From Pollenia angustigena (lineage: Eukaryota; Arthropoda; Insecta; Diptera; Polleniidae), in assembly GCA_930367215.1 (NCBI GenBank), contig OV884060.1, positions 12,108,001 through 12,172,000 on the forward strand: a DNA stretch of 64,000 nt, written 5' to 3'. Under the pieces are notes generated by a model. That model was not told the origin of the DNA. It searched no databases and worked only from the letters and a program-made list of their open reading frames with translations. This document shows positions 1 to 9,215 of the stretch, in pieces. Numbering within the stretch: position 1 is the first letter of the stretch; each line of letters begins with the position of its first letter. The position numbers were made by a program, and so were the translations under genes.

Positions 1-400
1 TCCGCCGCATAATTTATAGCTGAAGGTGGTATCGATCATAATCATGTTGCGGAATCTCAATCCTCCAAAAATGTGCAACGGTACGCGGTTATCCGTCAAA
101 AAGCTAATGAACAATGTGATTCAGGCGACAATCATCAAGGGCAAATTCAAAGGAGAGGAAGTCCTTATCCCACGAATTCCCATTTTTCCAACTGACCTTC
201 CATTCCAATTCAAGCGGATTCAGTTCCCCGTTCGATTGGCGTTTGCAATGACAATCAATAAATCGCAAAGCCAATCACTAGAAGTCTGTGGTATTAATCT
301 CGAACTTCCCTTTTTTCCGCACGGTCAGCTATAAGTCGCATGTTCGCGTCTTGGGAAACCGTCTTCTTCGGTTTATTGTGTTGTATTATTACTCTAAAGT
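1..400 (+). pseudogene. Helitron helicase (Pif1-like) C-terminal fragment, broken
   Basis: The plus-strand frame beginning at base 2 reads as the C-terminal part of the Pif1-like helicase of Helitron transposons: LRNLNPPKMCNGTRL, then IPRIPIFPTDLPFQFKR, then QFPVRLAFAMTINKSQSQS, then HGQL followed by VACSRLGKPS. These are conserved late helicase segments, including the QFPVRLAFAMTINKAQGQS-type motif. The frame is broken by an in-frame TAG near base 17 and a TAA at 332-334, between HGQL and VACSR, so it cannot make a working helicase. The N-terminal Rep domain and most of the helicase lie outside the window to the left. It is the coding remnant of the element whose 3' end is at 451. Confidence 0.85.
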
Positions 401-451
401 TTGTCTGAAGGCTTAAAATTGGGACGAGGCGAACTTCGTCGGGTCCTCTAG
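1..451 (+). mobile_element. Helitron, 3' end with terminal hairpin
   Basis: After the helicase remnant the sequence reaches a 7-bp stem with a CGAA tetraloop at 423-440 (GACGAGG / CTTCGTC, one G-U pair), then GGGTCCT and CTAG at 448-451, followed by T. A short GC-rich hairpin about 10 nt before a terminal CTAG, with T next to it, is the standard 3' structure of Helitrons. Helitrons make no target duplication, so the boundary rests on the hairpin and CTAG. The element starts left of the window. Confidence 0.8.
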
Positions 452-2625
452 TATAAATATATATTTGCCTCTACACACATATACAAACTAAGAAAAAACT
501 TTACTTGCCAGATTGAAGTGTTATAAAATTGATGCCAGATTAAAGTTTAAAATAAATTTATTGACTGGTCTAAATCGTCAAAACCTAAGTGACTCTACAA
601 TTAAAATCGTCAATCGTCATTTTGGTAAATTTATTGAAAAAAATCGTCAAAATTTGTAAAATCGTCACATCTAACATCCCTGATTGCATGTTTTGTTTTC
701 TTAAAAGTTCTTAAAGAGAGATATAATGCATTGAGTATTTCTCTCTTAAGTCTTTCGGAGGGTACAAAGAGTAAAAAAGAATGCATTAGAAACTATGAGA
801 TTGCAAACATATGTAATTTTTTTCTTTAATTTATCTCATAATTCGATGTCACGTGAGACATTAAGAAAATACATTTTCTATCAGTGCGTTGAAAGTACAT
901 AAGTGCAGAAAGCTCATCAAATATGGAGAAAAAAAACGAGATTTTTTATAAAACTAAAATAAAAGAAATCTTAGTGAAAAATAAGAAGGTTTGTGGACTT
1001 GGTACTTATAAAAAGTTGGTCACGTGCGACATCGTTAGAGTGAAAATTACAAATTTCGAAATTTTTTTTTTATATAAATCATTTATTTAGGTAAATACTT
1101 GCATTAACATGCAAATATACACACACACCTGTATAAGCGAACTAGTTCTCTAGAAATAAATTGTGTTGCTGCAGTGAATTCCTTTGTTGTAGCCATTTTT
1201 TTCTTAAACTAATATTTATGAAGCTTGAGGTTTTTATAAAATGATTTATTTTATTCGATATTTCGTCACGCCTTTGTGTGAGTGATTTTTGAGGTAAAAT
1301 TAACAATTTAAAATTTTTAATAATTTTTGATGAGCTAAAATTTTGTATGGTTTTATAGTAAAATAAAAGTAACGAATGAAAGGATATTTATATGGTAAAC
1401 CATTTGTTATATATTTTCTTTAATTGTAGGAGCCCTAATTTAAAGAAAAAATAACAAAAACATGTCGAGGCATTACCGCAAAATAGCTTAAGCGACATCA
1501 TTTTAAATTTTCGTTATTTTTTTAATAAATTACTTTATTTGCAATTACTTGCATCATCTCCTAAAATGTCATGGTCACAAAAGGAACCGTTACAATTTTA
1601 TAGCAAACAATATTATATAGTAAGCGACAACCTTCATACAAAATTAATATAAAATAAAATAAAAACAGTAATGACTCGATATGTACATCTTAGCGTTCAC
1701 AATATGTAGATATAAAGAATTTTTTTTGGCAGAAATTGTCAAGTGGCCGAAATTTGGCCACCGGGTGAACTTAGTACTAAGTTCATTTAAGAACATTGGA
1801 ATTAATTTCGTTAAAAGAGGAACAGAAACAACATTAATATCATGACGGCAAAAAATGTCACGTGCGACAGTGATTAAAACTAATTAAAAATTAAGTATAA
1901 AAAATCAAAACCATTTTTAAGAGACGTTAGTGGATAAAATTCTAAATTTAGGTTCACTAAACTATTGCCTCAGGTTTCGCTGAAATCGGCATTTGAATTT
2001 TTGCGAATGCTTTGGTTTTTTGCAATTGTCTTGAAAACTTAATTTTTTTTTTTTTTTTTTTTGCAAAACAAACAATAGCACCCAATTATAGGGCTTATTA
2101 GGAGCTGTAAGTTAAATCTATTGCCAAAATAAAAATCCGGTTAATTTTGACTCTTTTTCTGTTTAAAAATATACGACGGTCACGTTCGACATGATTGAAA
2201 TGCCAATATGTCATTTCCGCGTTAAAGCTGGGCGCTAGATTTATGGTTCCGAATAAACGGGTCAATCCTTCGTTTTGTAAAATTTAGGCCTCAATAAGGA
2301 AAAGCAGATATTTGCAAAGTTAGTTATGTCGTTTCCTTTGCTACAAAAAATGTCACAATTTATTTAAAAAAATGCAATTTGGTGTTCGTTTCTTAAAAAT
2401 GCTTTGCTCTCTAACATTAAATGTCAAAAGGCTTTGCACTTTTTGCCCGTATAAATCGAGAGTGTTGATAATGCCCTGTAAAAATATGGCTTCTGTTTAT
2501 ATAATAGGGTTACCAGACGAAATTGGGGAAAAAATCGCCTCTAATTAGGACAGTAAAAATTTCAAGTTTTAATAGTTATTTTTTTTTTATTATTTTATAG
2601 TAAAAACAAAAGAAAGCATTACATT
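452..2625. other. Intergenic AT-rich stretch with dispersed 13-mer and palindromes
   Basis: No protein-coding frame or RNA gene could be supported. It holds four copies of a 13-mer close to GTCACGTGCGACA (848, 1019, 1857, 2179), a GTGGCC/GGCCAC hairpin at 1743-1761, a 20-bp perfect palindrome at 1766-1785, and a run of T at about 2042-2062. Confidence 0.6.
1470..1640 (+). repeat. Dispersed repeat, inverted relative of 12830-13065
   Basis: This stretch shares several blocks with the reverse complement of 12830-13065: CATTACCGCAAAA, CTTAAGYGACA, GCAT..ATCTCCTAAAATGT, AACCGTTACAATTTTATA and GCGACAACCTTCATACAAAA. Both copies have TTAAGYGACA-like ends and unrelated flanks, which suggests an old, short transposon-like repeat. 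I cannot assign it to a superfamily. Confidence 0.5.
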
Positions 2626-3231
2626 CCCAGCAAAAACTTTGCTTACAAAATAAGCAGAAAAATAATGAGAATTTGACGAACCGTCTACTTACTTTTCTAC
2701 TAGAAAAAGGACTTATTTTTGTTCCAGATGTCCCAAAAGTAATCCTTTATAATTTAGCCTATTATAATCTACAAAATAATCTGTTTTTTTTATACTTAAA
2801 ATTTTTATAAAAATATATAGTTACACAAAGTCAATAAAGTAAAAATTTTTTTATTTATTTTAATTTTTTTTTTTTTTTTTTAATTATTATATTTTTATTT
2901 TTTCTTATTCTATTTTACTTTATTTTATTTTTTATTTTTTTTTCTGTCTCTGGCGGGATTTGATCCCGCAACCTCGGCGCTGATAGACTAGCTCTCTACC
3001 AGCTAGTCTACCGGGACAGTGTAGTTTTTGTATTAAAAAACTATGTTTTTTGACTATAATGAAATTTTTATTGTCATAATGAAAATATAAATTTTTCTGT
3101 ATATTTAAGATATAATAATAAAGTTATTATTTAATATATAACTAATAATCCAAAAAGTGGCGAATAAAGCTACAAAGTAATGAATTCTTGAAGTCATTAA
3201 AAGTAGGATTGTAAGTAAAGTTTTTGCTGGG
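2626..3231. mobile_element. MITE with CCCAGYAAAAACTT terminal inverted repeats
   Basis: The left end CCCAGCAAAAACTTTGC (2626 on) is mirrored at 3211-3231 by the complement of CCCAGCAAAAACTTTAC. Two other members with the same ends occur at 38960-39237 and 59739-59989. There is no transposase and no convincing target duplication, so the superfamily is left open. This copy is longer than the others because a T-rich tract and a tRNA-like SINE (2944-3019) sit inside it. Confidence 0.65.
2944..3019 (-). repeat. tRNA-derived SINE head (minus strand)
   Basis: On the minus strand this 76-nt segment has paired ends CTGTCCC / GAGACAG, an A-box-like TAGCTGGTAGAG and a perfect 5-bp T-arm, GCGGG-ATCAAAT-CCCGC, which also fits the pol III B box. 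The anticodon arm is not convincing, and the D-region instead forms an 8-bp hairpin (GACTAGCT/AGCTAGTC), so this is a tRNA-derived repeat rather than a functional tRNA. A second, independently located copy is at 46683-46751. Confidence 0.7.
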
Positions 3232-4165
3232 TTGTTAATAGTAGGTTGTCAGTAGAGTTTTTTTCCCGGAGTTTTTCGATTATAAAAAATTTCCCGGGAT
3301 CCCGCTCCATATAAATAATACAAAGTAAATTTGTTTTTAAATAATGAAAAAAACTTTAATAAAAAAACGTAAATTCTACAAAAATTAATTGAAAATTAAA
3401 AGAGCACCTTGAATTATTATTACCTTACGGTTTTATATTATTATGCTCTAAATACAAGATAAAAATATAACATAAACATAACAATTTTATTCATAAAACA
3501 ATAATAAAAACAAACAAAAATTTACGTACTCAAGATATGAGATCAAAAAGTAAATTCATAAAATAGATAAAAAATATTTTAAATAAATATATTAACAGTT
3601 TTTAACGGCTTAGAAAATAATTTTCTGACACACTCAAAGCGCTAAGTAGGTCGTCAAAAGAATATTTCTTATTTTATTTACTAATTACCATGTTTCCGAA
3701 AAATTTCGTTAACTTTTTTACCGAGGTTGGATCGCTCCTTCATTGCAACAAAGTCATATCTCAAAAAATCAAAAATTGTTATTTATTTAAGCAAAGTGTT
3801 CATTCATACCTTCTCGTATTTTATCTCAAACTGAACCAAAGTTATAGCAAAATATATCTTAAGATCGGTACATTTTGAAAACTTAAATCGCATTTTGCCA
3901 AGTTCGTTTGATTTTGTAGATATGACTAGGTTGCAATAAAGGAGCGATATGTTAAGGTATCTGCTATTTTTAAGACTTATCCATGGACAATTAAACTTAA
4001 CTGCCTGCACCTTATTTTGAATTTTTTTTTTTTTTTTTTTATTTATATTTATTTATTGAATCTTCATAAAATATATGAACTAACAATAATTGATCAAATC
4101 TTAATCTAGTAATTCTTAGGTTTGCGTCCTACCAATGCCAGACGACAGTACCCCTAAAAAACGGT

Positions 4166-6838
4166 TCACATTGGTGTTAAGCGCTCTTCTGATCGGATAA
4201 GTGCTGCAGTGTCTCTTCTTCTTAAGCGAGTGTGGCCACCATCATTTAAAATATTTCGAGCTAATGGGTTTGGGTGCGATTCGAGCCTTTTTAAGTATTT
4301 AATTGAATATTTAGTGATCATCGATTTTACTGATGGTACATCGAGGACTTTGTGAATGTTCGAGTTTTTTACATACCAGGGAGCGGACGTAATGATTCGA
4401 AGAATTTTGTTTTGACGCCTTTGTATTTTCTCTATGTTGGAAGCCGAGGCAGTGCCCCATAACTGAATACCATAGCACCATATTGGCTTTAAGGTAGAGT
4501 TGTAAATAAGGAGTTTACAATCTAGACTTAGGGTCGAATTTCTTCCAATGAGCCAATTTATTTGAACTGCTTTTAGTTTCATTTGAGTTAACTTTGCCTC
4601 TATATGGCATTTCCACGTTAAACGTCGATCTAAATGTAACCCGAGATATTTTACATTCGAATGTTGTGGTATTATTTGGTTATTGATTTTAATAGGGGGA
4701 CATGATTCTCTACGCAAAGTAAATGTTATATGTATGCATTTTTGTACGTTTACCTTTATTTTCCATTGTTTTAACCATTTTTCCAATTGATATATATGGT
4801 TTTGTAGGTATCTAGATGCTTCGTAGCGATTTTCGTGGATGCTTAGAAATGCTGTGTCATCAGCAAAAGTTGATGTGTGGGTGTAGTTGTTGGTTGGCAG
4901 GTCTGAAGTATATATTAAATACAATATTGGCCCTAAATTACTTCCCTGTGGGACTCCAGCATTGATCGGTTGGGTTGAACTTAAAAAATCTCCTTCTTTT
5001 ATAACAAACTTTCGACCGACTAAGTAACTTTCTAACAGTTTATGTGTGTTTACGGGTAAATTAAGCTTTAGTTTATGTATTACGCCTTCATGCCAGACTT
5101 TGTCGAAAGCTTGAGAAACATCAATGAAGAGTGCAGAACAATATTTTTTTTCTTCAAAAGTTTTTCTAATGGCGTTTACTAGTCTGCGTGTTTGTTCGAT
5201 TGTGCTATGTTTCTTTCTAAATCCAAATTGATGATTTGGTATACTTTCATTTTCATCCAATATCGGAATTAATTTAGAAACCAACAGTTTCTCAAACAGC
5301 TTTGAAATGTTAGATAATAAGCTAATCGGCCTATATGACTCAGCTCTTGTGTGATCTTTCCCTGGCTTAGGTATCATGGTAACTAGTGAGACCTTCCATT
5401 CTGAAGGGTAGTATTCTGTTCGTAAAATTGCATTAAAAATTAAAAGGATTAATTTTATTGCTATGCGGGGGAGCTCGATAATCATTTTGTTACTTATTTT
5501 GTCGTAACCAGGTGCTTTCTTGGGGTTTAAATCGGCAATAGCTTTTTCAATTTCTGGTATCTTAAATCTTAGGGGTATAGCTGTTCCGCTAACGACAGGT
5601 GGCAACTCGACTATTGTGTCGTTTGGTAAATTAGGGGTGAATACATTTTTAAGGTGTTCAACAAACAGGTTTCCTTTTTCAACATTATTTCTTGCCCAGC
5701 TTCCATTTGAGTTTCGCAACGGGGGTCTGGATATAATCGGTCTTTTAAGATTTTTAGTTGCACGCCATAATGAGTAGTCAGATTGTGAAGTCGAGTCAAG
5801 TTCATTAAGATATTTTTCCAGAGATGCTGTTTTCTGGGACTGCAGTAACTTCCTTAGTTTTTTTGTGCATTCTTTCAATAGACTTTTAAGCTGGGGCGAT
5901 CTGTGGAGTTGCCATTCTCTTCGAACTCTTCTTTTTTCAACTAAGAGTCGCTCGACATCTGCAAAATATCTTTGGTTATATCTGATTTGTTTAGGGGGCA
6001 TGGATGAATGTTCAACAGCTTGTTTGAAACTTCTGTTAATATTGGCAATAGAGAGGTCTATATCTTCTGGCGTACGTAGCAATATATTTTCTGTACAGTG
6101 GGTACTTATATATCTCTTGTATTTTTGCCAATTTACCCGCGGGGCAGCTGCTGATGAATAAGCAGTTTTATTTGGGTTCATTATAGTAACTATAGTTGGC
6201 GTGTGATCAGAAGATAGTTCAAGGGGAGCTTCTACACAAATCGTTTCTATCGGGATGCTTTTAACCACGCCAAAATCGATGACATCTGGGATTTTCTGCT
6301 GATCAGCAGGCCAGTAGGTGGGCTGTCCGCTCGCTATCACATTAAGACCCATTTTGGAAATTGTATTATATAAAACTCGACCTTTTGGTGTTATAAGACG
6401 TGACCCCCAGTAGGTGTGTTTAGCGTTGTAATCACCAGCAGCCAGAAAACAGGGGCCTAGTGATTTATAATATTTATAATATTGACTTTCTGTTATTGAA
6501 TATCTAGGTGGACAGTATAATGATGAAATTACTAAGTTTCGATTAAATTCTTCAACACAAATGGTTGTTGCTTGAAGGTTGTCTTCACGAGACTCACACA
6601 TAAGGAAATGCTTGATTCGAGCTCTTATTAAAATGGCCGAACCCCCACAAGCTCTACCCCGAGGGTCCTTTGTATCATGTAGTATATAGCCATTGATTTG
6701 AAACGTATTTCTTGAGGTCAAATGAGTTTCAGAAACCATCATCACATCAATTTGTTTATTTTTAAGAAAGTATTCTAATTCATTTTTATGTTGGCGGATG
6801 CCGTTTGCGTTCCAAAAACCAATTTTTAGACAGTTCAT
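4166..6838 (-). CDS. Jockey-clade ORF2: APE endonuclease and reverse transcriptase
   Basis: This 890-residue frame encodes the enzyme that nicks target DNA and copies element RNA onto the 3' end. The N-terminal APE endonuclease begins MNCLKIGFWNANG and shows SETHL, GDYNAKH (about residue 134) and SSDH (about 209-212). The reverse transcriptase follows, with RPISLLSN, FGFRKKHST, the motif A aspartate in FIDVSQAFDKVWH (about 571-583), GVPQGSNLGP (about 628-637) and the catalytic FADD (about 658-661). The frame is open 57 codons further upstream, but those codons overlap ORF1's zinc-knuckle region, and family members start right before the (K)IGFWNANG motif, so the start at 6838 is preferred. 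No stop or frameshift interrupts it. It ends 53 nt into ORF1's 3' end in the usual overlapping arrangement. Confidence 0.93.
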   Translation of the reverse strand: MNCLKIGFWNANGIRQHKNELEYFLKNKQIDVMMVSETHLTSRNTFQINGYILHDTKDPRGRACGGSAILIRARIKHFLMCESREDNLQATTICVEEFNRNLVISSLYCPPRYSITESQYYKYYKSLGPCFLAAGDYNAKHTYWGSRLITPKGRVLYNTISKMGLNVIASGQPTYWPADQQKIPDVIDFGVVKSIPIETICVEAPLELSSDHTPTIVTIMNPNKTAYSSAAAPRVNWQKYKRYISTHCTENILLRTPEDIDLSIANINRSFKQAVEHSSMPPKQIRYNQRYFADVERLLVEKRRVRREWQLHRSPQLKSLLKECTKKLRKLLQSQKTASLEKYLNELDSTSQSDYSLWRATKNLKRPIISRPPLRNSNGSWARNNVEKGNLFVEHLKNVFTPNLPNDTIVELPPVVSGTAIPLRFKIPEIEKAIADLNPKKAPGYDKISNKMIIELPRIAIKLILLIFNAILRTEYYPSEWKVSLVTMIPKPGKDHTRAESYRPISLLSNISKLFEKLLVSKLIPILDENESIPNHQFGFRKKHSTIEQTRRLVNAIRKTFEEKKYCSALFIDVSQAFDKVWHEGVIHKLKLNLPVNTHKLLESYLVGRKFVIKEGDFLSSTQPINAGVPQGSNLGPILYLIYTSDLPTNNYTHTSTFADDTAFLSIHENRYEASRYLQNHIYQLEKWLKQWKIKVNVQKCIHITFTLRRESCPPIKINNQIIPQHSNVKYLGLHLDRRLTWKCHIEAKLTQMKLKAVQINWLIGRNSTLSLDCKLLIYNSTLKPIWCYGIQLWGTASASNIEKIQRRQNKILRIITSAPWYVKNSNIHKVLDVPSVKSMITKYSIKYLKRLESHPNPLARNILNDGGHTRLRRRDTAALIRSEERLTPM

Positions 6839-8146
6839 GGCTTTTTGAGTACAGCTTGCAATAACTACTAGGAAGTGGTACTGGAATTGAGTTAGTTGTA
6901 GGTATATTGGTTGCCTGCGCCTGAGAGGGATTTGATTTCTGTCCAGCTGATCGCTTAACGATAGAATATACAGGGCATCCTCTATAGTTTGCAGTGTGAT
7001 TACCGCCACAGTTGCTGCATTTCTTTACGTTTGAATCATTTTTAGACTTGTCACACTGAACTGTGCAATGTAGTTCGCCACAAACGACGCATACGGGGGG
7101 TAGTTTGCAATATGTTTTGGTGTGGCCAAATTCTTGGCAATTTAAGCATTGAATGGGACCATTTTTTTGTGCGGCTCCTCCACCGTAATTTTTCTGTGTA
7201 GGATATATCTTATATTATAAATGGGGTGAGTTTCGTTCTTCTTAAGCATTATGTCGCCAGGTTCTAACTCCACTCGAAATAGTGGTTTGGGAATCTCTTC
7301 TCTGTTTTTGATATTACTTATATTTTTTATTTTATAGCCCTTGTCTTCTAAGAAAGATTTTATTTCATCTGTGTCCACGTATGAGTCAATGCCTTTAATT
7401 ACGACCTGAAGTCCTTTACTACTTTTTAGTTGATAAGTATAAAAACTTTTTCTAAGATTTTCAAAATTGGTGACAACTTTGCGAAAATCATTTTCATGGT
7501 TAACTTGAATTTTTTTTTCGTTTATGTTTCCGCGCTTAATTGGAGTTACATAAAAGGAGTTTTCGCCTATCAACGTGATCAAACCCTTTATGAGTTCGTT
7601 AGAATTTTGCTCTCTGAGATATATTGGGGGTGGTTTAGAGGATTTACTCGCCTCTAGTTGATCGGAAATTTCACCGTCTAAAATTGCAAATCGATTTTGC
7701 GAACTTAGCCTTTCAGTTAGCCCAACTTTATGTATTTTTGAAGCCGAAGCTACTGCTGAAGAGGTAGGACTGCGACCTCGCTTAAGCACTGTTATGTATC
7801 TGTCAATTCCAACTTGCACTTTGGGCTTTTGACAACTTTTTACTTGTGGTGCTGAGTTTTCCATTTTGTCAGGTAATGGGTAAATCTTTTCATCACTTAT
7901 TAAGTTTGATTTTGCCGCTGCGGTAACACTTGCATGTAGCCGTTTAATATTTGTTATTGTATTGCAGTCATCCGTACTTGTAAAAACAGAGGGTGAGAGG
8001 GAACGCGTTCGAGTGATAGGTTTAGCCGTTAGGTAATTGCAATCAACAATTCTTTTTTTTATTTCTGCATTGGTTTCGTTAGCATTAACTATCACGTACG
8101 CATTTCTTTCACTTTGTCTTGTTATATTTTCATTATTCAAATTCAT
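6786..8146 (-). pseudogene. Jockey-clade ORF1 (Gag-like nucleocapsid), one-base frameshift at an A7 run
   Basis: ORF1 encodes the RNA-binding Gag-like protein of the LINE ribonucleoprotein. From the start at 8146 the frame runs 334 residues, ends at 7142, and includes a PRE_C2HC-like region with the conserved FRVELEPGD and HPIYNIRYILHRKITVEEP segments. The zinc knuckles lie in the next frame: CLNCQEFGHTKTYC (CX2CX4HX4C), CVVCGELHCTVQC and CSNCGGNHTANYRGC, ending at 6786. The frames meet in a seven-A run near 7159-7166, where one extra A would join them. Either this copy has lost one A, or the assembly has a homopolymer error, or ribosomes slip there. The protein is otherwise full length. Confidence 0.85.
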
Positions 8147-8458
8147 GTACTTTACTGTTTACTGTTTTACTGTGCTCTTATTATTTATTATGTTGTTGTT
8201 ACACCGATTAAAGAAAATAAAAACAAAAGGTTTTTTATTTTTGTTTGTATGTACATTTGTACATATATTTTTTTCTGGTATTTTTTTTGCTTATTTTTTT
8301 TTTTTTAATATTCTTACTGATCACTTTTTATAATTAAATTATATTATAGAGCGTCCATTCGCTTTTAAATTAAAGGGTTTAAGAAAAACAAATTTTTGTC
8401 AAAAAAAAAAAAAAAAAAAAAAAAAATTTTTATCGTTTGCGGAGTAAAGAAAAAAAAC

Positions 8459-8486
8459 CACGTCTGTTCTCAACGAGCACAACTGA
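8459..8486 (-). promoter_or_regulatory. Possible internal LINE promoter (Inr- and DPE-like)
   Basis: At the 5' end of the Jockey element the minus strand reads TCAGTT (8486-8481), an initiator match, then AGACGTG (8465-8459), a match to the downstream promoter element used by Jockey-type LINEs. The spacing puts AGACGTG at about +20 instead of the usual +28, so the true start may lie further upstream or the match may be partly fortuitous. Confidence 0.35.
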
Positions 8487-8692
8487 TGCTATTTTGAATT
8501 AATGTTCTTTATTAACGTTATAATCCACTAAATTTATTAATTATCAACTGTTGCACTTTCCATTCTGCTTTTAGTAGATTTATTGCATCAGGAGACATTG
8601 ATTTACGTATGCACTCACTTCTTGTAATTGATCTAATCGACAACCCATCCACAGATGCTAGTTTTAAGAGAATATAAAACTAAATTTCAAAG

Positions 8693-8917
8693 TACACAGA
8701 AAAAATTCTCCAAAATTTTTCTCCAATTAAAGCATTAATCAAAAATAAGATCAGTTTTAATTAAAAATTTAATCAAGTGAATTAAACGTTTAATCAAGTA
8801 ATTAAACGTTTAATTAATACTATTAACTGGTTTAATTGATACTATTAACTTGTTTACTGGTGCAAATTTAATTAATTTTTTAATTAATTGAAATAAATTT
8901 ATATTTTTTTCTGTGTA
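8693..8917. mobile_element. Small AT-rich MITE with TACACAGAAAAAA ends
   Basis: TACACAGAAAAAA at 8693 on is mirrored by TTTTTTTCTGTGTA ending at 8917. The interior is very AT-rich and made of repeated ATTAAACGTTTAATCAAG-like and TTAATTGATACTATTAAC-like units. There is no coding capacity. It sits inside the 8544-9464 insertion. Confidence 0.55.
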
Positions 8918-9039
8918 TCAATAGCTGTTTTTTTAAACTATAAGGAATTTTTTATTTCCCGGGATCCCGCAAGAAAAATCCCGGGAGAGCGTTGAAATAA
9001 ATTAATTGTAAAAAAACCCTAGTTGTCAGTGATATAAAA

Positions 9040-9215
9040 TTTCAATGGATGTGGATTTTACAAAACAAAAAATGTACTTTGGACTTCAAGTAAAACGGAA
9101 GTAAGGACAAAACATGTAAAATCAATTAAAACGGATATTCATTCAGAAAAAGCAAATTTCGATCCACCAATGGTTAAAATACAATTTGGTTTTAGGAGTG
9201 AAAATACAATATAAT
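9040..9215 (+). repeat. Diverged 5' part of the tRNA-like repeat family
   Basis: This segment matches the upstream half of the 562-bp repeat unit of the 31-34 kb array: ATGTACTTTGGACTTCAAG, AAACGGAAGTAAGGACA, GCAAATTTCGATCCACCAA and ATACAATTTGGTTTTAGGA. It is more diverged than any array unit. It lies inside the TA-flanked insertion and ends before the tRNA-like part. Confidence 0.6.

Larger units (their letters stand above)
4024..8489 (-). mobile_element. Jockey-clade non-LTR retrotransposon, near full length
   Basis: The element runs right to left: 5' UTR (8147-8489), ORF1, ORF2 overlapping ORF1 by 53 nt, short 3' UTR and a poly(A) tail (the T run from 4022 on). It is bounded by an 11-bp target duplication, TATTTTGAATT, at 4013-4023 and 8490-8500. 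Rejoining at this duplication restores the left arm of the surrounding foldback, whose intact partner arm (near 10331) lacks the insertion. Apart from one base missing in ORF1 the coding capacity is intact, so the insertion is young. A 26-base A run (8401-8426) lies in the 5' UTR. Confidence 0.9.

Noticed and set aside
2944..3019. Functional tRNA gene
   Set aside because: The T-arm is perfect, but the anticodon arm is absent and a long D-region hairpin replaces it.
6839..7009. 57-codon N-terminal extension of the Jockey ORF2
   Set aside because: It overlaps the zinc-knuckle part of ORF1 in another frame and has no similarity to endonuclease starts; the start at 6838 fits the family.
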